From NCBI GenBank assembly GCA_003567055.1, contig PXAW01000032.1, positions 1-7,352 on the forward strand: a stretch of DNA of 7,352 bases, given 5' to 3'. Both the position numbers and the translations under genes were made by a program. The notes under the pieces were generated by a model. The model worked only from the letters and a program-made list of their open reading frames with translations. It had not been told where the DNA came from and searched no databases. Below, in pieces: positions 1 through 6,149 of this stretch (position 1 is the stretch's first letter; each line of letters begins with the position of its first letter). This DNA is from Hyphomicrobiales bacterium (GTDB taxonomy: Bacteria > Pseudomonadota > Alphaproteobacteria > Rhizobiales > Beijerinckiaceae).

Positions 1-929
1 ATCAGGAGATAGGTGCGGTTGCCATGCAGCACGCCCGGCTTGCCGCCGGACAGCGAGGCGGCATGCTCGCCGCTCTCAACCCCGTGCCCCGCCGCCTCGA
101 CGCCGTAGATCTCGACGGAGGCGTCATCGAGGAAGGGGTGGAACAGGCCGATCGCGTTGGAGCCGCCGCCGATCGCGGCGATCAGCGAATCGGGCAGGCG
201 CCCCTCGGCTTCGAGCATCTGCGCCTTCGCCTCGGTGCCGATCACCGCCTGGAAATCGCGCACCATGGCGGGATAGGGATGCGGGCCCGCCACCGTGCCG
301 ATGCAGTAGAAGGTGGTGTCGACATTGGTGACCCAGTCGCGCAGGGCCTCGTTCATCGCGTCCTTGAGCGTCTTCGAACCCGATTGCACCGGCACCACCT
401 CGGCGCCGAGCATGTTCATGCGAAACACGTTGGGCTTTTGCCGCTCCACATCGACGGCGCCCATATAGACGACGCAATCGAGCCCGAACCGCGCACACAA
501 GGTCGCCGTCGCGACGCCATGCTGACCGGCGCCGGTCTCGGCGATGATGCGCTTCTTGCCCATGCGCATGGCCAGCAGGATCTGGCCGAGCACGTTGTTG
601 ACCTTGTGCGCACCGGTATGGTTGAGCTCGTCGCGCTTGAGATAGACCTTGGCGCCGCCGCTCTTGCCCGCCGCCTTCGCCTTCGCCCGCAGATGTTCGG
701 TGAAGCGCTCGGCGTAATAGAGCGGGCTGGGGCGCCCGACATAATGCTTGAGATAGCCCTCCATTTCCAGTGCGAAAGCCGGATCGACCTTGGCCGCCTC
801 ATAGGCTTCCTGCAGTTCGAGGATGTTGGGCATCAGCGTCTCGGCGACGAAACGTCCGCCGAAACGTCCGAAATGGCCGGTCTCGTCCGGGCCGTTGCGG
901 AAGGAATTGGGGGTTTGCGGTGCGTTCAC
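1..929 (-). CDS. trpB: Tryptophan synthase beta subunit, partial (C-terminus beyond left edge)
   Basis: TrpB is the PLP enzyme that condenses indole with L-serine to give L-tryptophan in the cytosolic alpha2beta2 complex with TrpA. Reading the minus strand from the GTG at 929 gives 309 codons open to the window edge; roughly 95 residues of the usual ~400 are missing. The N-terminal [17 protein letters not shown] typical of the family is at residues 18-34. [12 protein letters not shown] (101-112) contains the PLP Schiff-base lysine, K109. [11 protein letters not shown] (130-140) carries the catalytic glutamate, E131. GGGSNAIG (254-261) is the PLP phosphate loop. The GTG start is chosen because it overlaps the trpF stop as GTGA, which suggests translational coupling, and because homology begins directly after it. 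The expected next gene, trpA, would lie outside the window. I see no damage in the visible part. Confidence 0.97.
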   Translation of the reverse strand, partial: MNAPQTPNSFRNGPDETGHFGRFGGRFVAETLMPNILELQEAYEAAKVDPAFALEMEGYLKHYVGRPSPLYYAERFTEHLRAKAKAAGKSGGAKVYLKRDELNHTGAHKVNNVLGQILLAMRMGKKRIIAETGAGQHGVATATLCARFGLDCVVYMGAVDVERQKPNVFRMNMLGAEVVPVQSGSKTLKDAMNEALRDWVTNVDTTFYCIGTVAGPHPYPAMVRDFQAVIGTEAKAQMLEAEGRLPDSLIAAIGGGSNAIGLFHPFLDDASVEIYGVEAAGHGVESGEHAASLSGGKPGVLHGNRTYLL

Positions 930-1618
930 GCCGATTTCGCCTTCTCGTTCGCCGACGGCGCCGCGCGCTGCCGGAAGGCCGCGCGGGCGGCCTCGATGAA
1001 TTGTGTAATCCTTTGCGGGTCCTTCTCGCCGGGCGCGCGCTCCACGCCCGAGGAGACATCCACCGCATCCACCCCGGTCAGGGCGATCGCGTCGCCGACA
1101 TTGGCCGGATTCAGGCCGCCTGACAACATCAGACCGGCCCTGTCCTCGAGCCCGGCGATCAGCCGCCAGTCGAAGGTGAGGCCGTTGCCGCCGGGCAGGG
1201 CATCGGGGCTCGCCGGTGGCTTGGCATCGACGAGGATGCGATCACAACAGGCGCGGTAAGCGCCGATCTGCGCCAGATCAGCCGCATCGGCAATGCCGAT
1301 GGCCTTCATCACCTCGACGCCGAAGCGATCTCTGATCGCGGCGACACGCTGCGGGCTCTCGCGCCCGTGCAATTGCAGGATCTCGGGATCGATGGCGGCG
1401 AGGATCGCCTCCAGCGCCGCGTCATCGGGATCGACGGCGAGGGCGACCCGCAGCGCTTTCCCGGCAGCGCGTTGCGACAGCGGCCTTGCCATGTCGAGTG
1501 CGATATGGCGGGGGCTCCTGGGGAATTGCACGAAGCCGACCAGATCCGCGCCGGCATCGAGCGCGGCATCGAGCGCCGGCGCATCGCGCAAACCGCAGAT
1601 CTTGATCTCACCACCCAT
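926..1618 (-). CDS. trpF: Phosphoribosylanthranilate isomerase
   Basis: TrpF converts N-(5'-phosphoribosyl)anthranilate to CdRP (an Amadori rearrangement) in tryptophan synthesis, as a cytosolic TIM barrel. The ATG at 1618 gives 230 residues, normal for a stand-alone PRAI. KICGL (6-10) supplies the catalytic general-base Cys8. [13 protein letters not shown] follows at 27-39 and LQLHG at 81-85. ILVDAK (128-133) holds the general-acid Asp131. GLTFDW (146-151), LSGGLNP (165-171) and VDVSSGVE with PGEKD (186-200) are the phosphate-binding and C-terminal family motifs. The frame stays open upstream to an ATG at 1726, but those 36 residues are low-complexity, derive from a tandem DNA repeat and precede the first barrel strand, so I reject the longer start. 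A GAGGG lies about 9 bases before the ATG at 1618. The stop overlaps the GTG of trpB, so the two genes form an operon; trpF is a stand-alone protein here, not fused to trpC. Confidence 0.96.
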   Translation of the reverse strand: MGGEIKICGLRDAPALDAALDAGADLVGFVQFPRSPRHIALDMARPLSQRAAGKALRVALAVDPDDAALEAILAAIDPEILQLHGRESPQRVAAIRDRFGVEVMKAIGIADAADLAQIGAYRACCDRILVDAKPPASPDALPGGNGLTFDWRLIAGLEDRAGLMLSGGLNPANVGDAIALTGVDAVDVSSGVERAPGEKDPQRITQFIEAARAAFRQRAAPSANEKAKSA

Positions 1619-1652
1619 TGCCTGTGCCCTCGCCGGTTCCGATGCGCTTGTT

Positions 1653-1688
1653 GCCGCTGCCCCGGTATTCGCCGCTGCCCCGGTATAT
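1653..1688. repeat. Tandem direct repeat, two copies of an 18-bp unit
   Basis: The 16-base word GCCGCTGCCCCGGTAT occurs at 1653-1668 and again at 1671-1686, giving two adjacent 18-bp units that differ only in their last two bases. They lie in the divergent region between trpF and the metallopeptidase gene, about 35-70 bases upstream of the trpF start. The unit length is a multiple of three, and the upstream extension of the trpF frame reads through it, but there is no other sign that it is translated. It could be a regulator binding site or a simple slippage duplication. Confidence 0.75.
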
Positions 1689-1700
1689 GTGAAACCGGGG
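1678..1700. repeat. Inverted repeat with two alternative partners upstream of trpF
   Basis: CCCCGGT (1678-1684) and ACCGGGG (1694-1700) are perfect 7-base inverted arms around a 9-base loop. Because CCCCGGT is part of the tandem repeat, a second copy at 1660-1666 can pair with the same ACCGGGG, giving a longer loop of 27 bases. The two hairpins are mutually exclusive. No T-tract follows on either strand, so this is not a simple intrinsic terminator. A role in trpF leader control or as an operator is only inference. Confidence 0.4.
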
Positions 1701-1814
1701 TCCGAAGGAAAGCCGCCAGCCGGCACTTCGTGCGTCCCTGCGGCGTTTTTCCGCCATTCCCGGCGTCGACATGGCCTTCGCTTTCGCCTCCCCGTAACCT
1801 ATCTATGGAGGACC

Positions 1815-2507
1815 ATGCCGCTGATCCTGTTCATTCTCGCAGCCACCTTCCTGGCGCTCGTCTTCCTGCCGCAATGGTGGGTGCGCGCGGCCATGCGCAA
1901 ACATGCCGGCGAGCGCGAGGATTTTCCCGGAACCGGGGGCGAACTCGCCCGGCATCTGCTCGATCTCGCCGGCCTGCGCGAGGTGGGTGTCGAGCTCGCC
2001 CAGCCGGGCGCCGATCATTACGATCCGATCGAGCGGGTGGTGCGGCTCTCGCCGGACAATTACGACGGGCGCTCGGTGACTGCGGTGGCCGTCGCGGCGC
2101 ATGAGGCCTCGCATGCCATGCAGCATGCCGACGGCAATACGCTCCTGACGACGCGCGTGCGGCTCGCCGGTTCGGTGCGCTCGATCGAAGTCGCCGCCGC
2201 GATCATTCTCGCGCTCGCGCCGCTCGTGGCGATCCTGGTGAAATCACCCGTGCTGATCCTCCTGCAGATCGGCGTGGTCGTGGCCCTGCTCGGCTCGCGG
2301 GTGCTGATCCATATTCTCACCCTTCCCGTCGAGATGGATGCGAGCTTCAACCGTGCCCTGCCCATCCTCGAAAAAGGTGGCTATCTGAAGCAGCGCGATC
2401 TCCCGGCGGCGCGGTCGGTTCTGCGCGCGGCGGCTTACACCTATATCGCTTCGGCGCTGGTTGCGCTCCTCGACGTGGCCCGGCTGTTGCGGGTTCTGCG
2501 CTTTTGA
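1815..2507 (+). CDS. Membrane zinc metallopeptidase, YugP / Zn_peptidase_2 type
   Basis: The product has 230 residues, matching the ~225-residue YugP-like family (Pfam Zn_peptidase_2), whose substrates are largely unknown. A hydrophobic N-terminal segment (about 2-19, LILFILAATFLALVFLP) looks like a membrane anchor. VAAHEASHAMQ (93-103) contains the HExxH zinc motif, with H96 and H100 as ligands and E97 as the catalytic glutamate. Two further hydrophobic stretches lie at about 124-143 and 146-168. They are followed by LPVEMDAS (170-177), the conserved LPVE-D segment that probably carries the third zinc ligand. The C-terminus has AAAYTYIASALVALLD (205-220), another family signature. The ATG at 1815 has GGAGG at 1807-1811, a rather short spacing. 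The frame is open upstream only as antisense of trpF. The gene is divergent from trpF and occupies the side of mnmG where mnmE often lies in related genomes. The family call is firm; a specific role is not known. Confidence 0.9.
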   Translation: MPLILFILAATFLALVFLPQWWVRAAMRKHAGEREDFPGTGGELARHLLDLAGLREVGVELAQPGADHYDPIERVVRLSPDNYDGRSVTAVAVAAHEASHAMQHADGNTLLTTRVRLAGSVRSIEVAAAIILALAPLVAILVKSPVLILLQIGVVVALLGSRVLIHILTLPVEMDASFNRALPILEKGGYLKQRDLPAARSVLRAAAYTYIASALVALLDVARLLRVLRF

Positions 2508-2512
2508 TCGGA

Positions 2513-2532
2513 TCCGCGTTCTTGAATGCGGA
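2513..2532 (+). terminator. Weak hairpin after the metallopeptidase gene
   Basis: TCCGCGTT (2513-2520) and AATGCGGA (2525-2532) form an 8-pair stem (one G-U pair) with a CTTG tetraloop, starting 5 bases after the stop codon. Only AAACCCTTTG follows, with no run of T, so it is at best a weak terminator or an mRNA 3'-end stabiliser. Its location between the metallopeptidase gene and the candidate mnmG promoter is what makes it worth listing. Confidence 0.3.
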
Positions 2533-2538
2533 AACCCT

Positions 2539-2566
2539 TTGAAATCGGGGCGTTTTCCTGTATCCA
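2539..2566 (+). promoter_or_regulatory. Candidate sigma-70-type promoter for mnmG
   Basis: TTGAAA (2539-2544) matches the -35 consensus at five of six bases. After a 16-base spacer comes TATCCA (2561-2566), a poor -10 with three of six matches. Transcription would start near 2573-2575, leaving a leader of about 38 bases before the mnmG ATG at 2612. The -10 lies within TGTATCCACAG, which resembles a DnaA box. This is a by-eye call. Confidence 0.33.
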
Positions 2567-2611
2567 CAGGGCGTTCCCGTGAGCCAGAGCAAGACAGAGC
2601 GGATCTCGACC

Positions 2612-4477
2612 ATGGATTATGACGTCATTGTCGTGGGGGGTGGCCATGCCGGTACGGAAGCGGCGGCTTCTGCCGCCAGGCTCGGCGCTCGCACCGCGCT
2701 CGTCACCCATCGCCGCGACACGATCGGGGCAATGTCGTGCAATCCGGCGATCGGCGGTCTCGGCAAGGGGCATCTCGTGCGCGAGATCGATGCGCTGGAC
2801 GGGTTGATGGGGCGTATCGCCGATCAGGCCGGCATCCAGTTCCGCCTGCTCAATCGCCGCAAGGGCCCGGCGGTGCGCGGGCCACGCAGCCAGGCCGATC
2901 GCAAGCTCTATGCCCGCGCCATGCAGGCGGAGATCGCCGCGACACCGGGCCTGACCGTGATCGAAGGCGAGGCCGACGATATCGATGTCCGGGATGGTCG
3001 CGTCGCAGCCCTGAAGCTCGCCGATGGGCGGCAGTTGCGCGCCGGCGCCGTCGTCATCACCACCGGGACCTTTCTGCGCGGCCTGATCCATATCGGCGAG
3101 CGCAAGATTCCCGCCGGTCGGGCCGGTGAGGCGCCGGCGCTCGGCCTCTCTGCCACGCTGGATCGGTTCGGCTTCGATCTGGGGCGCCTCAAGACGGGAA
3201 CCCCGCCGCGTCTCGACGGGCGCAGTATCGACTGGGCCGGGGTCGATATTCAGGAGGCGGATGATGATCCGGTGCCGTTTTCGGATCTCACCGAGCGGAT
3301 TACCACGCCACAGGTCTCCTGCGGCATCACCCGGACCACGATGCAGGCGCATGACCTGATCCGCGCCAATCTGCATCGCGCCCCGATGTATTCCGGCGAC
3401 ATTTCCGGAACGGGGCCGCGCTATTGCCCCTCGATCGAGGACAAGGTGGTGCGCTTTGCCGACCGCTCGGCGCATCAGATCTTCCTCGAACCGGAGGGCC
3501 TCGACGACACCACCGTCTATCCCAACGGCATTTCGACATCGCTCCCGGAAGAGGTCCAAGCGGGCATCCTGCAGGGGATCCCCGGTCTCGAACGCGCCGT
3601 GATGCTCAAGCCGGGCTATGCGATCGAATATGATTACGTCGATCCGCGCAATCTCGGCCCGACCCTGGAGAGCCGGGCCATTGCCGGGCTGTTCCTCGCC
3701 GGCCAGATCAACGGGACGACCGGCTATGAGGAAGCCGCGGCACAGGGGCTCGTGGCCGGGCTCAACGCGGCGCGTCGTGCCGGTGGCAGCGCCGGTGTGA
3801 TCTTCGATCGGGCCGAATCCTATATCGGGGTCCTGATCGACGATCTGGTGACGCGCGGCGTCAGCGAACCCTATCGCATGTTCACGTCGCGCTCCGAATA
3901 TCGTCTGAGCCTGCGCATCGACAATGCCGATGAGCGGCTGACTGCACGCGGCCTGGAAATCGGCTGCGTCGGTGAGCGCCGCGCGGCGCATTTCCGTGCG
4001 CGCCAGGATGCCTTGGCCGGCGCCCGCGCGCTTCTCGCCGCGCATAGTCTGACGCCCAACGAGGCGGCGCGGGCCGGGTTGACGCTGAACCGCGACGGTG
4101 TACGTCGCGATGCGTTTCAGCTGCTCTCCTATCCGGATATCGACTGGGCGCGGCTGGCCGCGATCTGGCCGGCCCTGGCGGCGGTGCCGGCATCTGTCGC
4201 GTCGCGGCTGGAAACGGATGCGACCTATGCGGTCTATCTCGATCGCCAGGCCGCCGATATTGCTGCGCATCGCCGTGACGAGGGGATCTTGCTCGATGCC
4301 GATCTCGATTTCGACGGACTGCCCGGCCTGTCCAACGAACTCCGGACGAAGCTGAAAGCGGTACGGCCGCATACGCTGGGGCAGGCGGCCCGGATGGAAG
4401 GTATGACGCCGGCGGCGATCACGCTGCTCGCCGGCCATGCGCGCCGGCAGCGGGTGGCGCGGGATGCTGCGGAATGA
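2612..4477 (+). CDS. mnmG: tRNA uridine-5-carboxymethylaminomethyl modification enzyme MnmG (GidA)
   Basis: MnmG is the FAD/NADH-dependent partner of the GTPase MnmE; together they install (carboxymethyl)aminomethyl groups on U34 of tRNAs reading split codon boxes. From the ATG at 2612 it has 621 residues, the usual length. [16 protein letters not shown] (3-18) is the Rossmann FAD-binding motif. [20 protein letters not shown] (41-60) is strongly conserved. [11 protein letters not shown] (268-278) contains the conserved cysteine C272, and [18 protein letters not shown] (363-380) is the second family signature. The C-terminal part (about 540-615) matches the MnmE/tRNA-binding helical domain. 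A GTG at 2579 would add 11 residues, but homology starts at the ATG, an AGAGCGGA stands before it, and the candidate promoter would leave the GTG almost without a leader. The stop overlaps the rsmG start as ATGA, implying an operon. No mnmE lies upstream within the window. Confidence 0.97.
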   Translation: MDYDVIVVGGGHAGTEAAASAARLGARTALVTHRRDTIGAMSCNPAIGGLGKGHLVREIDALDGLMGRIADQAGIQFRLLNRRKGPAVRGPRSQADRKLYARAMQAEIAATPGLTVIEGEADDIDVRDGRVAALKLADGRQLRAGAVVITTGTFLRGLIHIGERKIPAGRAGEAPALGLSATLDRFGFDLGRLKTGTPPRLDGRSIDWAGVDIQEADDDPVPFSDLTERITTPQVSCGITRTTMQAHDLIRANLHRAPMYSGDISGTGPRYCPSIEDKVVRFADRSAHQIFLEPEGLDDTTVYPNGISTSLPEEVQAGILQGIPGLERAVMLKPGYAIEYDYVDPRNLGPTLESRAIAGLFLAGQINGTTGYEEAAAQGLVAGLNAARRAGGSAGVIFDRAESYIGVLIDDLVTRGVSEPYRMFTSRSEYRLSLRIDNADERLTARGLEIGCVGERRAAHFRARQDALAGARALLAAHSLTPNEAARAGLTLNRDGVRRDAFQLLSYPDIDWARLAAIWPALAAVPASVASRLETDATYAVYLDRQAADIAAHRRDEGILLDADLDFDGLPGLSNELRTKLKAVRPHTLGQAARMEGMTPAAITLLAGHARRQRVARDAAE

Positions 4478-5136
4478 GCCGGCCAACGGGGGCAATACCG
4501 TCGATTCCGGATTCCATCGCCCGGGCTGTTTCACGTGAAACACTGGACGACCTGATCACGCTGGTCAGCGAATTGCAGAGCTGGCAGAACGCGAAGAACC
4601 TTGTCGGCGGCAAGACCCTCGATGACGTCTGGACGCGACATATCGCTGATTCCATGCAATTGCGGGCTCTTGCTCCGGAGGCACGGCGCTGGCTCGATCT
4701 GGGCTCCGGCGCCGGATTACCGGGCCTCGTCCTCGCCATCATGCTCAAACATGAGCCCGAAGGGCCCGGCGCTGAATCCGCCATGGTCCATTGCGTCGAG
4801 AGCAACGCGCGCAAATGCGCCTTCATCCGCCATGTTGCACGTCTCACGGGCGCGCCGGTGCGGGTGCACAATGCGCGAATCGAAGATGTGATTGCCGGTT
4901 TCGCCGGTGCGGTCGATGTGGTGACGGCGCGCGCGCTTGCGCCACTGCCGAAATTGCTGGATTGGACATCTCCCCTGTTGAAAACTGGTGTCATCGGGTT
5001 GTTTCCCAAGGGTGACCGGGTCGAGATCGAATTGACGGAATCATCCAAATACTGGAGATTCAACAATGAGATTTCGCCGAGCATCAGCGACCCGCGTGGG
5101 CGTATCCTGCGCATCACGGAGCTGAGCCCGGCCTGA
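4474..5136 (+). CDS. rsmG: 16S rRNA (guanine-N7)-methyltransferase RsmG (GidB)
   Basis: RsmG uses S-adenosylmethionine to methylate N7 of G527 (E. coli numbering) in the 530 loop of 16S rRNA; loss commonly gives low-level streptomycin resistance. The protein has 220 residues, normal for the family. The N-terminal helical part includes [20 protein letters not shown] (37-56) and IADSMQL (57-63). [16 protein letters not shown] (74-89) is the SAM-binding motif [15 protein letters not shown] (108-121) is the acidic-loop region with the usual K-xx-FL/IR pattern, and TARALAPL (151-158) is the other family signature. The ATG is fixed by the 4-base ATGA overlap with the mnmG stop. The parS site occupies codons 18-23 (AVSRET), so this coding sequence also serves as a centromere. 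The gene carries seven GANTC words, far more per base than its neighbours. parA starts 19 bases after its stop. Confidence 0.96.
   Translation: MSRPTGAIPSIPDSIARAVSRETLDDLITLVSELQSWQNAKNLVGGKTLDDVWTRHIADSMQLRALAPEARRWLDLGSGAGLPGLVLAIMLKHEPEGPGAESAMVHCVESNARKCAFIRHVARLTGAPVRVHNARIEDVIAGFAGAVDVVTARALAPLPKLLDWTSPLLKTGVIGLFPKGDRVEIELTESSKYWRFNNEISPSISDPRGRILRITELSPA
4527..4542. promoter_or_regulatory. parS: parS centromere site (ParB binding site)
   Basis: TGTTTCACGTGAAACA is a perfect 16-bp palindrome identical to the consensus bacterial parS. It loads ParB, which spreads along flanking DNA as a CTP-dependent clamp and engages ParA for origin segregation. It lies inside rsmG, encoding V-S-R-E-T at codons 19-23 plus the last base of codon 18, and is about 0.6 kb upstream of parA and 1.6 kb upstream of parB. 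Read on the opposite strand it encodes FHVKQ, which is why an antisense frame appears to begin there. I found no second parS in the window; half-sites such as GTGAAAC at 1689 do not qualify. Confidence 0.97.
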
Positions 5137-5155
5137 CACGATCGGGATCCGCAGC

Positions 5156-6037
5156 ATGACCACCGATATTCTCGACCGCGAATTGCACGATGCCGCCCGG
5201 GAGGCGCCGGACCCGGCGGAGCCGGGCCGCACCGCGCGTCCGCGTATTCTCGCCCTGGCGAATCAAAAGGGCGGAGTCGGCAAGACCACGACGGCGATCA
5301 ATCTCGGCACGGCCCTGGCCGCAATCGGCGAGAAGGTGCTGATTCTCGATCTCGACCCCCAGGGCAATGCTTCGACGGGCCTCGGTATCGCGCACAAGAT
5401 GCGCAACGTCTCTACCTATCACGTGCTCTCCGGGGAGCAGGATCTGCGCAGTGCGGTGATGGAAACAGCGGTTCCGGGGCTGCATGTCGCGCCCTCGACG
5501 CTCGACCTCCTCGGCCTCGAGCTGGAGATCTCGCAGGAACGCAACCGCGCGCATCGCCTGCGCCTCGCCATCGAAGGGCTGGCGCTCGGTGATCATCTGC
5601 GGGCGGAGCCGTTCACCTACATCCTGATCGACTGCCCGCCCTCGCTCAACCTGCTCACCATCAACGCGCTCGCCGCAGCCGATGCGGTCCTTGTGCCGTT
5701 GCAATGCGAGTTTTTCGCGCTGGAAGGTCTGAGCCAGCTGATCCGGACGGTGGATCAGGTCAAGCACGCGATCAATCCCCGGCTGGAGATCCATGGCGTG
5801 GTGCTCACCATGTATGATCCACGCAACAATCTCTCCGGCCAGGTGGTCTCGGATGTGCGGGAATTCATGGGGTCGAAGGTCTTCGAGACGATGATTCCGC
5901 GTAATGTCAGGGTCTCGGAGGCGCCGTCGCACGGCAAACCGGTTCTGCTCTACGATCTCAAATGCGCCGGGTCGCAAGCCTATCTGCGGCTGGCATCGGA
6001 AGTGATACAGCGGGAGCGCGGCCTGAAGGCAGCGTAA
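5156..6037 (+). CDS. parA: Chromosome-partitioning ATPase ParA (Soj-type)
   Basis: ParA is a nucleoid-bound Walker ATPase that dimerises on ATP and moves ParB-parS complexes. The protein has 293 residues. NQKGGVGKTTTAINLG (36-51) is the deviant Walker A motif with signature Lys38 and Lys43. DLDPQGNAS (65-73) is the A' motif, and LIDCPPSLNLLT (157-168) is Walker B. GVVLTMYDPRNNLS (214-227) and IPRNVRVSEAPSHGKP (247-262) are conserved chromosomal ParA segments; the last holds the arginine-rich part linked to DNA binding. The ATG at 5156 gives about 29 residues before the first beta strand, more than the 10 or so seen in many chromosomal ParAs. The stretch is acidic (DILDRELHDAAREAPDPAEP). No in-frame ATG or GTG replaces it before Walker A, and its Shine-Dalgarno is weak, so coupling to rsmG 19 bases upstream is likely. 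The genome context identifies it as the chromosomal rather than a plasmid system. Confidence 0.97.
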   Translation: MTTDILDRELHDAAREAPDPAEPGRTARPRILALANQKGGVGKTTTAINLGTALAAIGEKVLILDLDPQGNASTGLGIAHKMRNVSTYHVLSGEQDLRSAVMETAVPGLHVAPSTLDLLGLELEISQERNRAHRLRLAIEGLALGDHLRAEPFTYILIDCPPSLNLLTINALAAADAVLVPLQCEFFALEGLSQLIRTVDQVKHAINPRLEIHGVVLTMYDPRNNLSGQVVSDVREFMGSKVFETMIPRNVRVSEAPSHGKPVLLYDLKCAGSQAYLRLASEVIQRERGLKAA

Positions 6038-6057
6038 CGGTTTTCCAGAGGCGGGGA

Positions 6058-6082
6058 GCGGCTGCGGGAACATTGCAGCCGC
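6058..6082 (+). repeat. Stem-loop in the parA-parB gap
   Basis: GCGGCTGC (6058-6065) and GCAGCCGC (6075-6082) are perfect 8-base inverted arms around a 9-base loop, beginning about 20 bases after the parA stop. No T-tract follows, so it is not a classical terminator. It could stabilise the parA end of the transcript or reduce read-through into parB. A second, weaker inverted repeat, TCCGG (6110-6114) with CCGGA (6124-6128), lies nearer parB. Function is inferred only from position. Confidence 0.45.
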
Positions 6083-6149
6083 AGCGCGGCACATCGGTCG
6101 ATATACGCATCCGGAGCGGCGGGCCGGAAGTCTGAGGAGAGGTTGGATC

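Noticed and set aside
24..1259. 411-codon plus-strand frame opposite trpB and trpF
   Set aside because: It is a shadow of trpB and trpF, which have clear catalytic motifs on the minus strand; its His/Arg-rich translation matches nothing I recognise.
1681..1696. Possible second parS around GTGAAACC
   Set aside because: Only the right half-site matches; the left half has few matching bases, so the palindrome is absent.
1293..1814. N-terminal extension of the metallopeptidase to 404 residues
   Set aside because: The added part is antisense to trpF plus the intergenic region. The family N-terminal membrane anchor begins at the ATG at 1815, next to a GGAGG.
2579..2611. GTG start for mnmG at 2579
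   Set aside because: The 11 extra residues precede the conserved [12 protein letters not shown] block, there is no good ribosome binding site, and the candidate promoter would leave almost no leader.
2441..4543. 700-codon open frame antisense to mnmG, beginning MFHVKQ
   Set aside because: It mirrors mnmG almost completely, has low-complexity Arg/Gly/Ala-rich composition with no recognisable domain, and its start is the palindromic parS. Such frames are expected opposite GC-rich genes with strong third-position bias.
5418..5428. CACGTG core in parA as a degenerate parS
   Set aside because: Only the central hexamer and a flanking T are present; the TGTTT and AAACA arms are missing.
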